Shown here one piece after another: positions 46,848 through 58,713 of a DNA stretch of 64,000 nucleotides; position 1 is the first letter of the stretch, and each line of letters starts with the position of its first letter. This stretch comes from Salvia splendens (taxonomy: Eukaryota; Streptophyta; Magnoliopsida; Lamiales; Lamiaceae): positions 27,253,322 to 27,317,321 of the forward strand of contig NC_056032.1 in assembly GCF_004379255.2 (NCBI RefSeq), written 5' to 3'. The translations under genes and the position numbers were made by a program. The notes under the pieces were generated by a model. That model was not told where the DNA came from, made no database searches, and saw nothing but the letters and a program-made list of their open reading frames with translations.

Positions 46848-47559
46848 TTTGTGTTTCTTTTCTGTTTGTAGGATCTGTCAATATGTGGGCACTAACTGCC
46901 CTGTTTTCCACTTCAATGAAATGCTTGGGGACAAGCAGGAATAAAGTGGAAGGGGGAGTTAGTGCAGTTAGGCAAAGCATATGTATATGTTGTTTTAAGT
47001 CAGTAGAACCTTTTTTTAGGACTTTTCTGTTTAAATATAAAGTAGCAAAATAAAATAGCATGATTCCCTTAGTGAGAGTGATCGAAGAGAGGATGCATGT
47101 AAATTTTGAGACATCTTTCCTTAATAAATCGAAATAGTTTGGACGAAGTGAGAACGATAGAAAGGTCTTGTTTGGATCTAGTTGTGAAGCCTTCTAAAAG
47201 TGAGTTAAAAGCCTAAAGTATAACACTTTTTACTATTAGAATAGAAAAGAGAGGCTGCCACTTGAGTTTAATTCTTTCGAATTAAGGACTAAAGGCAAGA
47301 GGGGAAAATGACATGGGGAAGTAAGGACTAAAGCCAATAGGAGAACCCAGTTGAGTTTAATTCTTTTGAATCTACTGGATCCACCTCATTGTAAGGGCAT
47401 CCCTTAGCTAACCTAGTTGAGCCTATAAAAATTGTCCCTTCTTTTGGCACCTCAACCTTCATGTCATGTGAACAAGGGGGCGGAGTGGGGGCAACTCACC
47501 TTCTAGGGTAACAAGATAGGTTGAGAAACAGGGGAAAGTAAAGTAGAAATTTAGAAAAT

Positions 47560-47850
47560 AAAACGGACAGGAGATTCTATAACCTGACCCAGTTGAAATG
47601 TTAGTTAGAAAATGGGCAGAAAAATCACACAACTTGGCCCAGGAAAATATAAGAAAAAAAGGAGAGGAAAACGGGCAGGAAATATTGTAACCTGACCTGG
47701 GAAAAAAAAGAAGAAAAAAAAAAGAAGAGAAAAAAATATATGTGTAGAAAATGGGTAGGAAAGTGTATAGCCTGACCTAGAAAAAAATCAGAAAAAGGGA
47801 ATGTCAGAAAAGATGGGAAAAAAAAATTTGTTACCTGACCCAGTAGAAGG
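47560..47850 (+). repeat. Imperfect purine-rich tandem repeat
   Basis: About five units, each roughly 60-70 bases, with a purine part (aaaatgggcaggaaa) and a pyrimidine-containing part (taacctgacccag). Copies have diverged in length and sequence. The phrase cctgaccca also occurs near the start of the Athila LTR. Confidence 0.6.
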
Positions 47851-48223
47851 AAGTTAGGCAATAAGGCCAAAAGGCATAGGAACAGCTCCAAATTTTGGGA
47901 AGTCAGATTTGTAAATAGGGAGGTTGTTTCCATCTTTTATCCCTAAGTTCACATGTCCTTTATTCATTATTCATATACTTCTCTAACTTAAGCCCCTAAG
48001 ATTCTCACCTACACACATCACAATCCCCTGGCCCCGTTATAACCAAATGAAAGACCTTAAGGAACTTTTTTTGTGTCAATACAACCCAAGGCATCAGTGG
48101 TATGGTAAAAGCATTAATGAATGAATGGTCCTAACATTTCTGGTGAGGAATGAGTGACCGAGTGAATCCAACAATTGGTGAAAATAGAGGCTATCTTGAC
48201 GAACTGACAAACTGACTAGATAG

Positions 48224-49699
48224 TGTTAGAGTTTGTATACAAGAAATCACCTTTCAAGTGATTGAATATTGTAAAACTCTTATTTTATTTTTCAAGGAAT
48301 AAAACAGATTATTTTTATCATAATGTTGTTATATTTTATATTTAATGGATGTTTATTGCATGTTTAAATGTATAAGTAACTTAACAAAGTCTAAGTCTTT
48401 GTTTTAGTAGACCGGTTGTGGGCGACATCCACTTTAAGGTAACACGGTCAGTTCTGAAACAAAGAAAAATGAGAATTTCACAACCTAGATGGAATTAGAC
48501 TACCCATCGTGAAAGGTTACAATGTCAGTCCGCATATTTCCAAGCCTTACTGAAATAAGATGATATTGGTGTGGTAAAGCATTGAACGGATCGAACAACG
48601 AGACGAGTCTTTATGCTATCTATTGAAAGACGAGGTCTTGATAAATGTTTATTTCTTAATCAATGTATGTTAGCATTGAGCATACGACATTGATTATGCA
48701 CTGCTTTGACTTATAAAATGGTGCGGGTTTTTTGCAACCCAATAATCCTGATATATTGGGTAGTGGTGATTAATATCTAGCGGTGCTAGAATTGCTATTA
48801 TGTTGAAACGTGTGCGTGGTGAGTCTCGTTTGATAATGTCCACAAGAGGAGCGTGAAACAAGGTTTTATTATTCGGAACCTAGCTAGTTGGAGTTTGATT
48901 ACTCTATGAATAATAAATAAGTATTTCATGCTAAGTCCACTCTTGAAATTAATAAGAAGTTAATTAATTAAGTCCAAAGCAGACATTAATTAATTAATTA
49001 ATGGACATTTATATCTTAAGCGCGAGAAATAAAAGTTAAAATGAAAAAACAGATTACTTGTAATTTTGGATTTGGATGGGGAGTTCAATATTACTTCTGT
49101 AGTGGCTGCTCGTGATATTCCAATTAAAGCTTATATTAAATTGTGGGTTCAATTTAATTAGTAAAAAGCAAATTGGGGGAGGCCATATCCAAAACCTTCC
49201 ATAGATCCATGTCTGGGCCCAAAAGGAACTTAATATAAATTGGATAATAAATGAGACAGAAAATAGACTTTATTTTTCACAAAAATTTCATCCCCTCTCC
49301 TGGACTGTAGAGGATGAAAATTTCTCCTTCAACTCTTCTCCGTGAGATCGATTTTTCTGTCCTATTTAATCAAGTCCTAGTATCCCGGTGAGATCAGCCC
49401 ACACTGATATTGGAATATAGTTCGGGAACCAGCCAGAAGATTCGTGCTCTAGTACTCAACGCCTCACGAGGAGAAGTCGCGAGCTATCGTCGATTCTTTA
49501 GAGAATCAAAAAGGTATTTATTCCTACTCCGTCTAAAAGCATGTTTCGGGTTTCATTTATACTTAAAGCATGTTTAATTCAAGTTGTGAGCATGATACAT
49601 GTGATAATTACGCGAATATAATTTGTCTAAATAATCTGCTAAATAGATCTAATTTTTATGTGATTTATTTTATGCTCGCTACCACTGCCAACCCCTTCA
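48224..49699 (+). mobile_element. Copia solo LTR
   Basis: 1476 bp from TGTTAGAG to CCCCTTCA, homologous throughout its middle to the LTRs of copia-1, -2 and -3 (for example the cacaacctagatgg and cgtgaaaggtta stretches). No primer site, interior or second LTR adjoins. The flanks are gatag (48219-48223) and gataa (49700-49704), a 5-bp target duplication with one mismatch. It is more diverged than copia-1 and -2, hence older. Confidence 0.75.
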
Positions 49700-49811
49700 G
49701 ATAAAAGAAGGGAGGGGGAGGAATATGAGACTATAGACGATTGGATTGACCTTAAGCTTGTGGGGACGATTGCTAAAACTTGAATCAGTTTATACATCTA
49801 TGCTTATCTTT

Positions 49812-50175
49812 TTTTATTAATAAAAAATCATCCTTTGTGGGTAGGGGGTTAAGGCAGACCCCCAATCCGTAACTAAGATCAAAATATAATGTTCCAACAA
49901 CATGATCTTAGCCCAAAAGTGACTAAGATCGAAACTGAGAACATTAAAATGTAAACCAGAGGTCCCACAAGCCAGGATCCTCCATGCTATCAAGACGACA
50001 AGAAATGCTAAATAAAACCATCATGAGCTCACGCTCAATCCACATCTCTACGTCGGAAGCGGAAGTTAGGATATCTCAACTGGTCCATCCTAACAAGCGC
50101 CTTCAGATACCGAGGCGCAGAAATTGGATCAAAGTATGTAAGGGCAGCCTGGTTCCCTTCTCTGTATATGTGTGA
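49812..50175 (-). mobile_element. 5'-truncated LINE (L1-type) fragment
   Basis: It is flanked by an exact 20-bp target duplication, atacatctatgcttatcttt, at 49792-49811 and 50176-50195. At its left is a T-rich run (poly(A) on the minus strand), as expected for the 3' end of a minus-strand LINE. The minus strand at about 50175-50040 reads HIYREGNQ, the end of a plant LINE RNase H domain, followed by 3' UTR. The rest of the LINE was lost by 5' truncation. Confidence 0.85.
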
Positions 50176-50195
50176 ATACATCTATGCTTATCTTT

Positions 50196-50390
50196 GTTTT
50201 CTATGTTTTGATGTGTTTTGTTTATCTATGTAATGTCTTTTGTTGGAGTCTATTTGCGTCTAGACCTAGGAGTTTGTGTTTCTTTCTTTTCGTTAGAGTC
50301 GGTCAAGTGATAACCATGCACGAAATTTTCCTTATTTCTTTATTTTGTCTTTCATACTTGAGGGCAAGTATGGTTTAAGTGTGAGCAATT
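50196..50390 (+). other. Athila 3' tail and polypurine region
   Basis: It ends with gagggcaagtatggtttaag and then tgtgagcaatt before the 3' LTR at 50391. Comparable sequences (GAGGGCAAG..TTAAGTGTGG) precede the 3' LTR in other Athila elements. Confidence 0.6.
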
Positions 50391-51611
50391 TGATAAGGCC
50401 AATTTCATGCATCGTTATGGGGTTAAATTCTATGATTTCTATGAACTAACACAGGTCAAGGAAATGGACGAGAAATCTACCAGACAGAGGAAACCGAAGG
50501 AAAATGGAGTGAAGAAGCCAGCTTGCAGCCTGACCCAGGGGATTACAACAGCAGCTGTGAGTGGAAAAACATCGTTTGAAGGACTTTATAGGAGGGAAAA
50601 ATCAACAAATTAGTAGAGAGGATACCCTAGAAGTCTGAGCCTACGCTATAAATAGAGACACAACATGAAGAGAAAAAAAGAGGTCATCGTATTCACTTTT
50701 CGCTCTTAGTTCATCACTTCACACACATATTTCTCTGCGCACTTAGTTTTTTGGGGTAAATTCTGGGAGTTCGTGGTAGCCTAGTTCAATTTTCGTGGTG
50801 TAACACCGTCCTTACAAAGGGAGAGGATACAATTGCTTATTTTCTATTTTTTGAGCCGAAACTTCATCGTTTTAGAAGCTCGGCGTTTACTATTTATGTG
50901 TTGAACCTTTAATCTAGTAGTTCTGGAAGTTTCTGTTTTATGTTTAGCTGATTCTGATGGTTGATTGTTGGCTTTTACAGATTTGGATGCTTTTCGCAAT
51001 TGATGTTTGAATTGGAGTTGAGATCGGGTTGATCGGAGTTGATTTGTTATTAAATCCGTCGAATCTGAATTAAGGAGTATGGGTTTGACGTATCGGAGTT
51101 GGTTTTTGGTTATCTAAGTTAAATCGTTGATCAGAGTTGTGGATCTAAGACATGATGTTCTGAATTTTGCATGGTTATAGATGTTTGATGCTCTGTTTGC
51201 GTTTCTGTTTACTTGATTGTTTGGAGAAGACGAAAGTAGGAGTTAGTTAGAAGTCGGATCTGTCACTGGCCGTGTTTACTATCTGCAGTTTTTCTGTCGT
51301 CAAAGCTAAATCAGGAAAATGGTCCCCACTGTATGTTTACGTATTGTTTAGCTGTTTTCAGAAATCCGTTTACCTGGCCTGGTAGTTAGTTGTTGTATTT
51401 CTCTAGTTAAAATTTCATTTTCGTCAACCATGCATGCGCACGTACTTTTCCTGTTTCCTAGGTCTAATAGATAGGTTAGTTACTTTTAAATTCGCCTGAG
51501 TCTAGTAGTTAAAACAAGTCTTAACCTATGAGTTGCGTGCCAACAACCAACCTCTCCCAAGTCCTCTGAATACTTGCTTTCACCTCCATCTCAGTGGGAT
51601 CGATCCTTACA
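50391..51611 (+). repeat. Athila 3' LTR, truncated
   Basis: It starts TGATAAGGCC and follows the 5' LTR to gatcgatccttac, losing the last 125 bases or so. About 100 bases present in the 5' LTR (near 2790-2890) are absent. A TATAAATA box is kept at 50647. Divergence from the 5' LTR is clearly greater than for copia-2 or Tat. Confidence 0.82.
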
Positions 51612-52017
51612 CCTCCATCGCTGGAAAGTCCTCACGATTGTGTAGCAAGTTATATTAGATCATCACAGAATGTGTCACTCAAACGTGAAGCAATTATCCA
51701 AAACTTATAAAAGAAATGTAGCAAAACGGATATTAAATAGCAAAATAGAAATGTACAACCAAAGTCGTTACTAACACATCCCTTGAATCCTATAAATTTA
51801 GTTACACATGATAGAATAAGCTAAAATCATAGTTTGTAGGGAAAACAAAGTGAACATAGGAACTAAAGCAATAAAACCCAAATGTTGAATCCTTGTAGCC
51901 TTGATATTCTCTTGATTCCTTCTTCAAACCCTTGCACAAAGAAGAACTATCAAAGTTATGCTCTGGAATTATTTGGTAGAAGATCTCTCTTGTTGAAAAG
52001 TTTTAAAGGGGTATTTA
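51612..52017. other. Unassigned stretch between the Athila 3' LTR and copia-3
   Basis: No ORF or repeat match within the window. The end (agaagatctctcttgttgaa followed by ttttaaaggggtatttat) resembles LTR-like promoter sequence, but that is only an impression. Confidence 0.35.
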
Positions 52018-53563
52018 TGTTGGGGTTTGGAGCCCCTTGCACAGCGGAAGACTTGTACAAAACAAATAAATCAGACGTAGGATCTATTTAACAGATTATG
52101 GGATTAATCAATTCACATGTTAACACAGAATTGCATGCTAGAACGCAAATAATTCATGCTTAAAGAATATAAATCCTAAAACATAAATTCTACGGTGTAG
52201 AGTTACCAATTTGATTCTCCAAAGAATCGTCGATTGCTCGCGCCTTCTCCACGATGATCTTCAATATTAGACCACGGATCTTCTGGCTGGTTCCCGAACT
52301 GTATCTCGATATCAGGGTGGGTTGTTCATATCAAAATACTAGGACTCGAATAAAGAGACAAAACTTTTTCACGGAGGAGGAGCTGAAAAACTCATGGAGG
52401 AGAAAATTAGAAAATTTCGTCCTCCTTCAAAAGGAGAAGGGACGAAAATTTCATCTTTAAAAATTGTATTTTTGTCTCATTTATTCTCCTATTTATATTA
52501 AGTTCATATTTGGCCCAGTCAGGAATCTATGGAAGGTTTAGGATATGGACTCCCCCTATTAGCTTTTAACTAATTAAATTGAACCCACAATTTAATACAA
52601 GTTTATATTGGAATATTACGAGCAGCCACTACAGAAGTAATATTGACCTCCCCATCCATATCCGAAATTACAAGTAATCCGGGTTTTCATTTTGTTTATT
52701 ATTTATTTCCAGCGCTTAAGATATAAATGTCCATTAATTAAATAAAGTCTGCTATGGACTTAATTAATTAACATCTTATCAATTCCAAGAGTAGACTTGG
52801 CAAGAAACACTTATTTATTATTCATGGAATAATTAAATTCCAACTGGCCAGTTTTCAAATAATAAAACCTTGTTCAAGCTCCTCTTGAGGACATTATCAA
52901 ACGAGACTCACCTCGCGCACGATTCAACTTTATAGCAATCCTAGCACCGCTAGATATTAATCACCACTGCCCAATATATCAGGATTATTGGGTTGTGAAA
53001 AACCTGCACCTTTTGATAAGTCAAAGTAGTGCATAATCAATACCGTATGTTCAATGCTAACGTATGTAAATTAAGAAATAGTATTTTATCAAGACCTTGT
53101 CTTTCAGTAGATAGCATAAAGCCATGTCTTGCTATTAGATCCATTCAGTGCTATACCACACCAACGTCATCTTATTTCAATAAGGCTTAGAAATAATCGG
53201 ACTGACATTGCAACCTTTCGCGATAGGTAGCCAAAGCCTATCTAGGTTGTGAAATTCTTCTTTTTCTTTTGCAAAGCATTGCATTGAACCAACAGTAGTT
53301 ACCTTAAAGTGGATGACGCCCACAACCAGTCTACTAAGCAAAAGACTTAGGCTTTGTTTACTTCTTATGATTTAAATGTTTATAAAACATCTTATAAATG
53401 CACAAGCAAACACAATGTAATAATATACTGATTCTATTCGTGCAAACTGCTCGAATAATATTGAATCAGGTTAAAAGTGGATTGTAGAGTTTTCCGTATA
53501 CAAGTAAGATTATATTCGCGCGAACTTGCTCGAAACATGCTTTTCAGTGTACTAAACCTAACA
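52018..53563 (-). repeat. Copia-3 3' LTR
   Basis: 1546 bp, TGTTGGGG to CCTAACA on the plus strand, close to the copia-1 LTRs with scattered substitutions. The 5 bases to the left are tttat; the right-hand target duplication is lost by deletion. Confidence 0.88.
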
Positions 53564-55365
53564 ATCTCTCACTTATACTCAAAACATGCTTTCTAGTATA
53601 CCCACTGCAGAAAACTCTCCCACTAATACACAAAGCAGGTCTTGGATCGAACTACCATTCATTTCACATCATGTTGAAACATGATGCCATAAACGCATTT
53701 TCGGCGAAATCTGCTTTGTTGTTCTCTGATCATATCTTTCCACCACTATGTCTTTGTTGCGTACTCGATTTTTAATTAATTTCATCTCTCTATGTGATTG
53801 CTTAGCTTAAGATCTCGTATGTCCCTTGAGTTAGCCTTTGCTAGAGTAATTAAAAAAATACTCATAGCCATACTCAAACTTACGATCAAAGCTACTAGGA
53901 ATATACTCCTAAGGTAAACACACATAATGAGGATGACTTACTCGATCACTGATTAGTCATAAGACTTAGTCAGTGTAACCCCAAGGACATTCCATGAGTG
54001 ACTGGTAAACTAGAATATAGCGATTAGTCTTTCTCAAGTACTATGGTATATTCATTACCTCAATCAAAGTCCTTTGCCATGGTTAATATGATATACACTT
54101 GCTATGCATAAGCACAACTAATATCAAACTTAGTACACATCATAGCATATATGAGACATCTATCTCTGAAACTAGTCTCATCATTCTTGATCTCACTAAG
54201 TGTCAAACAACACTTACTAGAGACAAGACAATTCCATATTTAAAGGTAAAAACCTTTGCATGGAAATTCTAATGATAAAATGTTCCAAGCAATGTATAGA
54301 TATAGGATTCCTAAGAGAATCTCAACATTCTTTCTAGCAATCTTAAAAACTTTAGATGCTTAGAATTTAATTAGTTTCTCTTAAATCTTTTATCTTAAAA
54401 TGGGTAGGAAACCAGTTTCCTACGCCAGATGTCAATCTTAGTTGTTTGCAACTTTTGTAGATTTCATCATCGTAGAATACCAATAATACCATATTTAATG
54501 CACAAGTCAAATTCAAAACATTTGACAATGTTGATAAAACACATATACTCTGATTTAGATGCATGCCTAAGACCGCAAAGGTCTTCATAAGCTTCTAATA
54601 ATGTGTTTCTTGCCCTCTATTACATACCCATTAGGATGTTCCATGTAGATGATGTCCTCAAGACTTCTATTAATAGAAAGTTGTCTTGACAATCATAATA
54701 CATACATTCTAATTATATAAGTTCTGATAGACAGTAGGATCGAATCAATCTTGGAACAACGACATACAAGAGGATGATGTTTCTTTTTGGGAATAACCCA
54801 TTGTCATTGTCTAGCCATTTGAGATCCACATTTACACTTGCAAATGTACTAGCTTCCACTGACTAACACAACCTGTAGGTAGTATTGCAAGTCTTGTAAA
54901 ACATGTTGTCTATCTTAGATTGTAGTTTGGAATCTATCACCTTTTTAAGGATGAATATTCAAATGAACCAATGCTACATTGTAGTTAATGGGATTATGTT
55001 CAAGTTAATCTAAGACCGAGTCTTGCAACACTCTTAGACCCATGAACTTGTTATGTTCTAAGGAACGCTCCCACTACGACATGGTTCTTACTATCTTAGG
55101 TACTGAAGTAGATTTTATTAGTGCAAAAGTTTCTAAAGGTATGACTCCTTGGTAATGTGGAAAATACGATATCTCTCTCTTTATCTTGAGAGTTATCACG
55201 TTGTTAGGCTTTTAGTTCCTCTCTTGATCTTCATACAAGAATTCTATCTTTGAAGATTATAGAACTTATAATCTTACATCATTTGGGACAACCTTAAAAC
55301 ATGTCTGATCAGTACTCAACTCCAACTACTTGGATACCTTTCCAACATGTGTTGGAACAACATTA
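53564..55365 (-). pseudogene. Copia-3 decayed pol
   Basis: It is collinear with the copia-1 interior from 4980 and recognisable over its whole length, with many small indels. The longest open stretch is 73 codons. No domain can be read directly; assignment is through copia-1 and copia-2. Confidence 0.65.
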
Positions 55366-55575
55366 CTACCCAATATATCAGGATTATTGGGTTGCGAAAA
55401 ACCCGCACCTTTTGATAAGTCAATGGGGTAAATTCTGGGAGTTCGTGGTAGTCTAGTTCAGTTTTCATGGTGTAACACCATCCTTACGAAGGGTGAAGAT
55501 ACAATTGCTTTGTTATCCGTCGTTTTAAGCCGAGACTTCATCGTTTTGGCAGCTCAGCGTCTATATTTCTGTGTG

Positions 55576-57066
55576 GTGGGTTAAGAAGGACCCTCATCCC
55601 CTATATATATAGAAGCGAAAGGTTTACACAGAAACTATCCCAAAATTGGACAGTCTTGCAAAAGAGCAACAAAAAACTCACAACAATTACATAGACAAAT
55701 CCAACCAAGTAACCGACAAAGCCTAAGCTTGGGAAGTCCAAGCTGATCCAATCTGCAAAGCGCCATTATCTGAGCCAGCGTTGCGCTTCCTGTGCAAATA
55801 TTCCACATCCCCGCCTGAAGCTTCAGAACCGGAAGTTCGGCAGGCCCAACCGATCAAGTCTACACATCGCCTTCACCCGAGAAGGAAGACTTCACCCTAA
55901 CCTCTTGTGTAGTACATTCTCGTCCCTGACTGCATACCCATACCTGAAAGGAAGTCTTCAACCTTGTTCCCTTCTCTAAAGATGTGAGAAATTTTCCAAT
56001 CCCTTCCCTCCAATTTTCTCCTAATTCTAGCCAAGTCATTACAGACCTCAGCCGACCCCAACTAATCTGTAGCTAGCCAATGTACCACGGATTCCGCGTC
56101 TGATTCAATCCAGATATGGCTGCCATGTTGCTTCGCTAGAGTCACGCCTATCAGCAAAGCCGAGACTTCTACCTCCAGGCCCGAGCCAACCTCAAGACCT
56201 GCAAAAAAAGCAGCCATGATCTCTCCCTCATTATCTCTAAGCACACCTCCACCACCTGCATTTTGAGAAGACTGCCTAAAAGCAGCATCCACATTGATTT
56301 CGACCCACAGAGGGTCCGGCGGCCTCCATTGAACCCTGCCCACCTTCCTCCTACGCACCTCCAGGACCATGCCGAGCATCACATCCAGCTGCGGCCAACA
56401 ATCTCTCCATTGGTCAGGGCCTAACAACTTAGCTAAGACCAAGTGCCTCAACTGCATATTTACCCTTTTGATCACATTTTCCACCTCATACACCTTTTCT
56501 CTATGAACATTTTCGTTTCGCTTTGACCAAATAAACCATAGGATTAAGCAAGGGAGAATCACGTACAAGTGTTGGCTCGAACAAAATCCGAGGTGCCTCT
56601 GCCACCACCTAAATCTCAACTCTAAGTTTTCTCCAACCTCCCCAAACGGCGGCACCCGAGGGAACCACCCTGCAAAATGGATCCATACCCTCCTAGCCGT
56701 CTCTCCATTAACAAACAGATGCAATCTCGACTCAACTTCGGGCTTCTCATAGCACCTACATTTTGAAGCTAAAAAAATCCCCCTCCATTGCATCTTCGTA
56801 TCCATCGGGATTCTATTAGCAAAGAGGCACCAAAGGAACATGGAAATCGACGGGCTAATACATTTTCCCAAAATTATTCCATGGATCAAGAGTTCCTCAA
56901 CTCTGTTCCGCACAAGGTTCCATGCAGACTCTAGAGAGAATTCCCTATTTCTTGTTTGCTTCCATCTTCCCTTGTCTCTATCCCTTCCATCAAAAGGAAC
57001 TTGCAAAATCTTCTCAATGATCTCTTCCGACAGCCCCGCCTCCTCTGCCAGCAACCACAGCTGCTT
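55576..57066 (-). mobile_element. L1-type LINE fragment
   Basis: It lies within an Athila LTR. The minus strand carries the C-terminal part of LINE ORF2 and a 3' UTR whose end (tggtgggttaagaaggaccc on the plus strand) resembles the 3' end of the LINE fragment at 49812. No poly(A) tail and no clear target duplication are seen; about 7 bases of the LTR seem to be missing at the site. The reverse transcriptase core is absent, so it is 5'-truncated. Confidence 0.75.
55885..57066 (-). pseudogene. LINE ORF2 C-terminus: zinc-binding and RNase H domains
   Basis: Open from 57054 to a stop at 56062. The first part has WKQTRNREFSLESAWNLVR and SISMFLWCLFANRIPMD, the pattern of the plant LINE zinc-binding domain after RT, although the usual C/H cluster is partly changed (CRCYEKPEVESRLHLFVNG). 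The second part is a plant-type RNase H: WVEINVDAAFRQSSQNAGGG, GLEVGSGLEVEVSALLIGV and IWIESDAESVVHWLA, with acidic residues present. RNase H-like sequence continues beyond the stop in the same frame (HIFREGNKVEDFLS). The stop and the missing RT make it non-functional. Confidence 0.8.
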
Positions 57067-58040
57067 AATCTAGTAGTTATGGAAGTTTATTTTTCTATTT
57101 AGTTGTTTCTGATGTTTGATTGTTGGAATTTACTGATTTGGATGCTTTTCGCAATTGATGTTTGATTTGGAGTTGAGATCGGGTTGATTGGAGTTGATTT
57201 GTTGTTGAATCGGGTGAATCTGAATTGAGGAGTATGGATCTAAATGTATTCGGAATTGATTTTTGTTGATCTGAGTTGAATTGTTAATCGGACTTGTGGA
57301 CCTGAGACGTGATGTTCTGATTTTGCATGGTTATGGATGTTTACTGTTATTTTTTTATTCTGCTCGGCCAAGTAGTTTAGATTTGGTAGTTTTATGCTTA
57401 TTCGTAATGTTTGAAGTCGAATCTAAGATTACTCTGTTTTCACATGCTTGATGCTCTATTTTCGTTTGTGTTTACTTAGCTCGTTGAAGAAGATGAAGTT
57501 AGAAGTCAATTAGAAGTCTGATCTGTCACTGGCCGTTGTTTACTTTTTGCAGCTTTTATGTCATAGTAGCTAAATCGGGAAAATGGTCTCCACTGCATGT
57601 TTACGTATTGTTTAGCTGTTTTTGAAAACCCGTTTACCAGCCCAGTAATTTAGAAATCTGAATCCTCTAGTTAACTTCGTTTCTCTTAGCCATGCATGCG
57701 TACGTGCCTTTACCTGTTTCCTAGGTCTAGTAGATTGGTTAGTTGTCTTTAAATTCCTGTGAGTCTAGTAGTTAAACAAATCTTAACCCATGAGTTGTGT
57801 GGCAACAGCCAACCCCTTCCAGATCCTCTGAACATTTGCTTATCCCTTCCATCTCTGTGGGATCGATCTTTACTACCCTATACTATCCAATAGTAAATGG
57901 GTTATGGTTTTGGAGTGATTGAGAGTATCCCAATGACACATTCAAATAGTTTTAAGATTTGCTAGGCCTAGCAGCTAAGTTAATCCTCTGGACCTGTTTG
58001 ATCTGCACCTACACATCACACACTCAATCAGTCACTTCAG

Positions 58041-58713
58041 TCCCAACTTTGCTTTTACCTTTTTTGTGGCTATTTCGAGAAAGTATCAATATGATTGTCT
58101 TTACACAGGTGTTGTCAGCTGTTAGTTTAGGTTCAAGCCCTAGTTACTTTTCTGTCTCGGAGCGTAATTTCTGTTTGTCCATCTAGTTGATCAGTTAGGT
58201 CAGTCATAGGTTCATCATGTTTTCACGTAGTTTAATCCAGTTGATCAGTTATGAGTAGTAGTAGTTGTTCAATCATGAGTTCGCATAGTTAAATCCAGTT
58301 GATCAGATAGAACCTTTACTTTTGTCCACTTAGTCAAGTAGATAAAAAGTTAACACACTCTATATGCGTGGCAGCAGCCATCCTAAAATGTCTGCGATAC
58401 ATGTTGAAACACCTTCATCTATGTGGGATTCGACCCTTACTTCCCTTTAATAGTTAATAGTATTGTGGGTTGATAGGGCTCGTTACAAGCAAGGTTTTAT
58501 ATGGGTTTATTACACTAACATGGTTGATAATGTGCGAAAAAGTGGTGAATTTGAGTGTGCAGGAGCTATAAAGTGTTGAAGCAGCAAAGTGCAGGAACAA
58601 CTTGATCAACTCAAGAAAGCAGCAAAAATTTAGCAGAATAGAAGATAAGTTGACCAGTTGCGGACAAGTATCGAAGCCTGCTTAGACAACAAGTGGATCA
58701 AGTGGAGTTCACC
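58041..58713 (+). other. Degenerate LTR-like sequence
   Basis: It has repeats of ccagttgatcag and, near 58370-58445, gcggcagcagcc-like and tgtgggattcgacccttac phrases that recall the 3' part of Athila LTRs. No ORF. It is possibly a second, more diverged Athila LTR into which the chromovirus-like element inserted. Confidence 0.4.

Larger units (their letters stand above)
46534..48218 (+). other. Athila 3' region after the third ORF
   Basis: 1.7 kb without a gene. It includes two similar stem-loops, a run of imperfect repeats at 47560-47850 and AT-rich stretches. A tail to the element reappears at 50196 after two insertions. Confidence 0.55.
1962..51611 (+). mobile_element. Athila-lineage Ty3/gypsy retrotransposon, split by six insertions
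   Basis: The 5' LTR (1962-3403) is followed by a primer site, then by copia-1. The Athila interior resumes at 12315 with gag, protease, RT, RNase H and integrase in the gypsy order, then a post-pol third ORF of ATHILA type, a 3' region and a truncated 3' LTR (50391-51611). Inserted within are copia-1, a chromovirus-like relic, copia-2 with its own cargo, a hAT-like element, a copia solo LTR and a LINE fragment. Every Athila gene is broken, and the two LTRs differ by many substitutions plus an indel of about 100 bp, so it is an old, dead element. That both LTRs belong to one element is inferred from collinearity; no flanking target duplication can be tested because the 3' LTR end is lost. Confidence 0.8.
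52018..55422 (-). mobile_element. Copia-3: truncated copia element
   Basis: A full 3' LTR (52018-53563) is followed by a purine tract and about 1.8 kb of decayed pol (53564-55365) matching 4980-6830 of copia-1. The interior then stops at a shared acatta and jumps to 57 bases of LTR sequence (55366-55422; compare 52972-53025), which joins an Athila LTR. The rest of the interior, the leader and most of the 5' LTR are gone. Confidence 0.82.
55423..58040 (+). mobile_element. Athila LTR fragment split by a LINE
   Basis: 55423-55575 matches the Athila 5' LTR from about 2350 (gggtaaattctgggagttcg), and 57067-58040 continues it from the tagtagttatgg segment to near the LTR end (ctctggacctgtttgatctg). 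Its first 390 or so bases are missing at the junction with copia-3. It retains the block deleted from the 50391 LTR, so it is an independent copy. Confidence 0.78.

Noticed and set aside
46534..48218. Possible envelope glycoprotein gene downstream of the Athila third ORF
   Set aside because: No open frame above about 100 codons and no membrane segment on the plus strand; the hydrophobic minus-strand ORF at 47625-47933 is the complement of purine-rich repeats.
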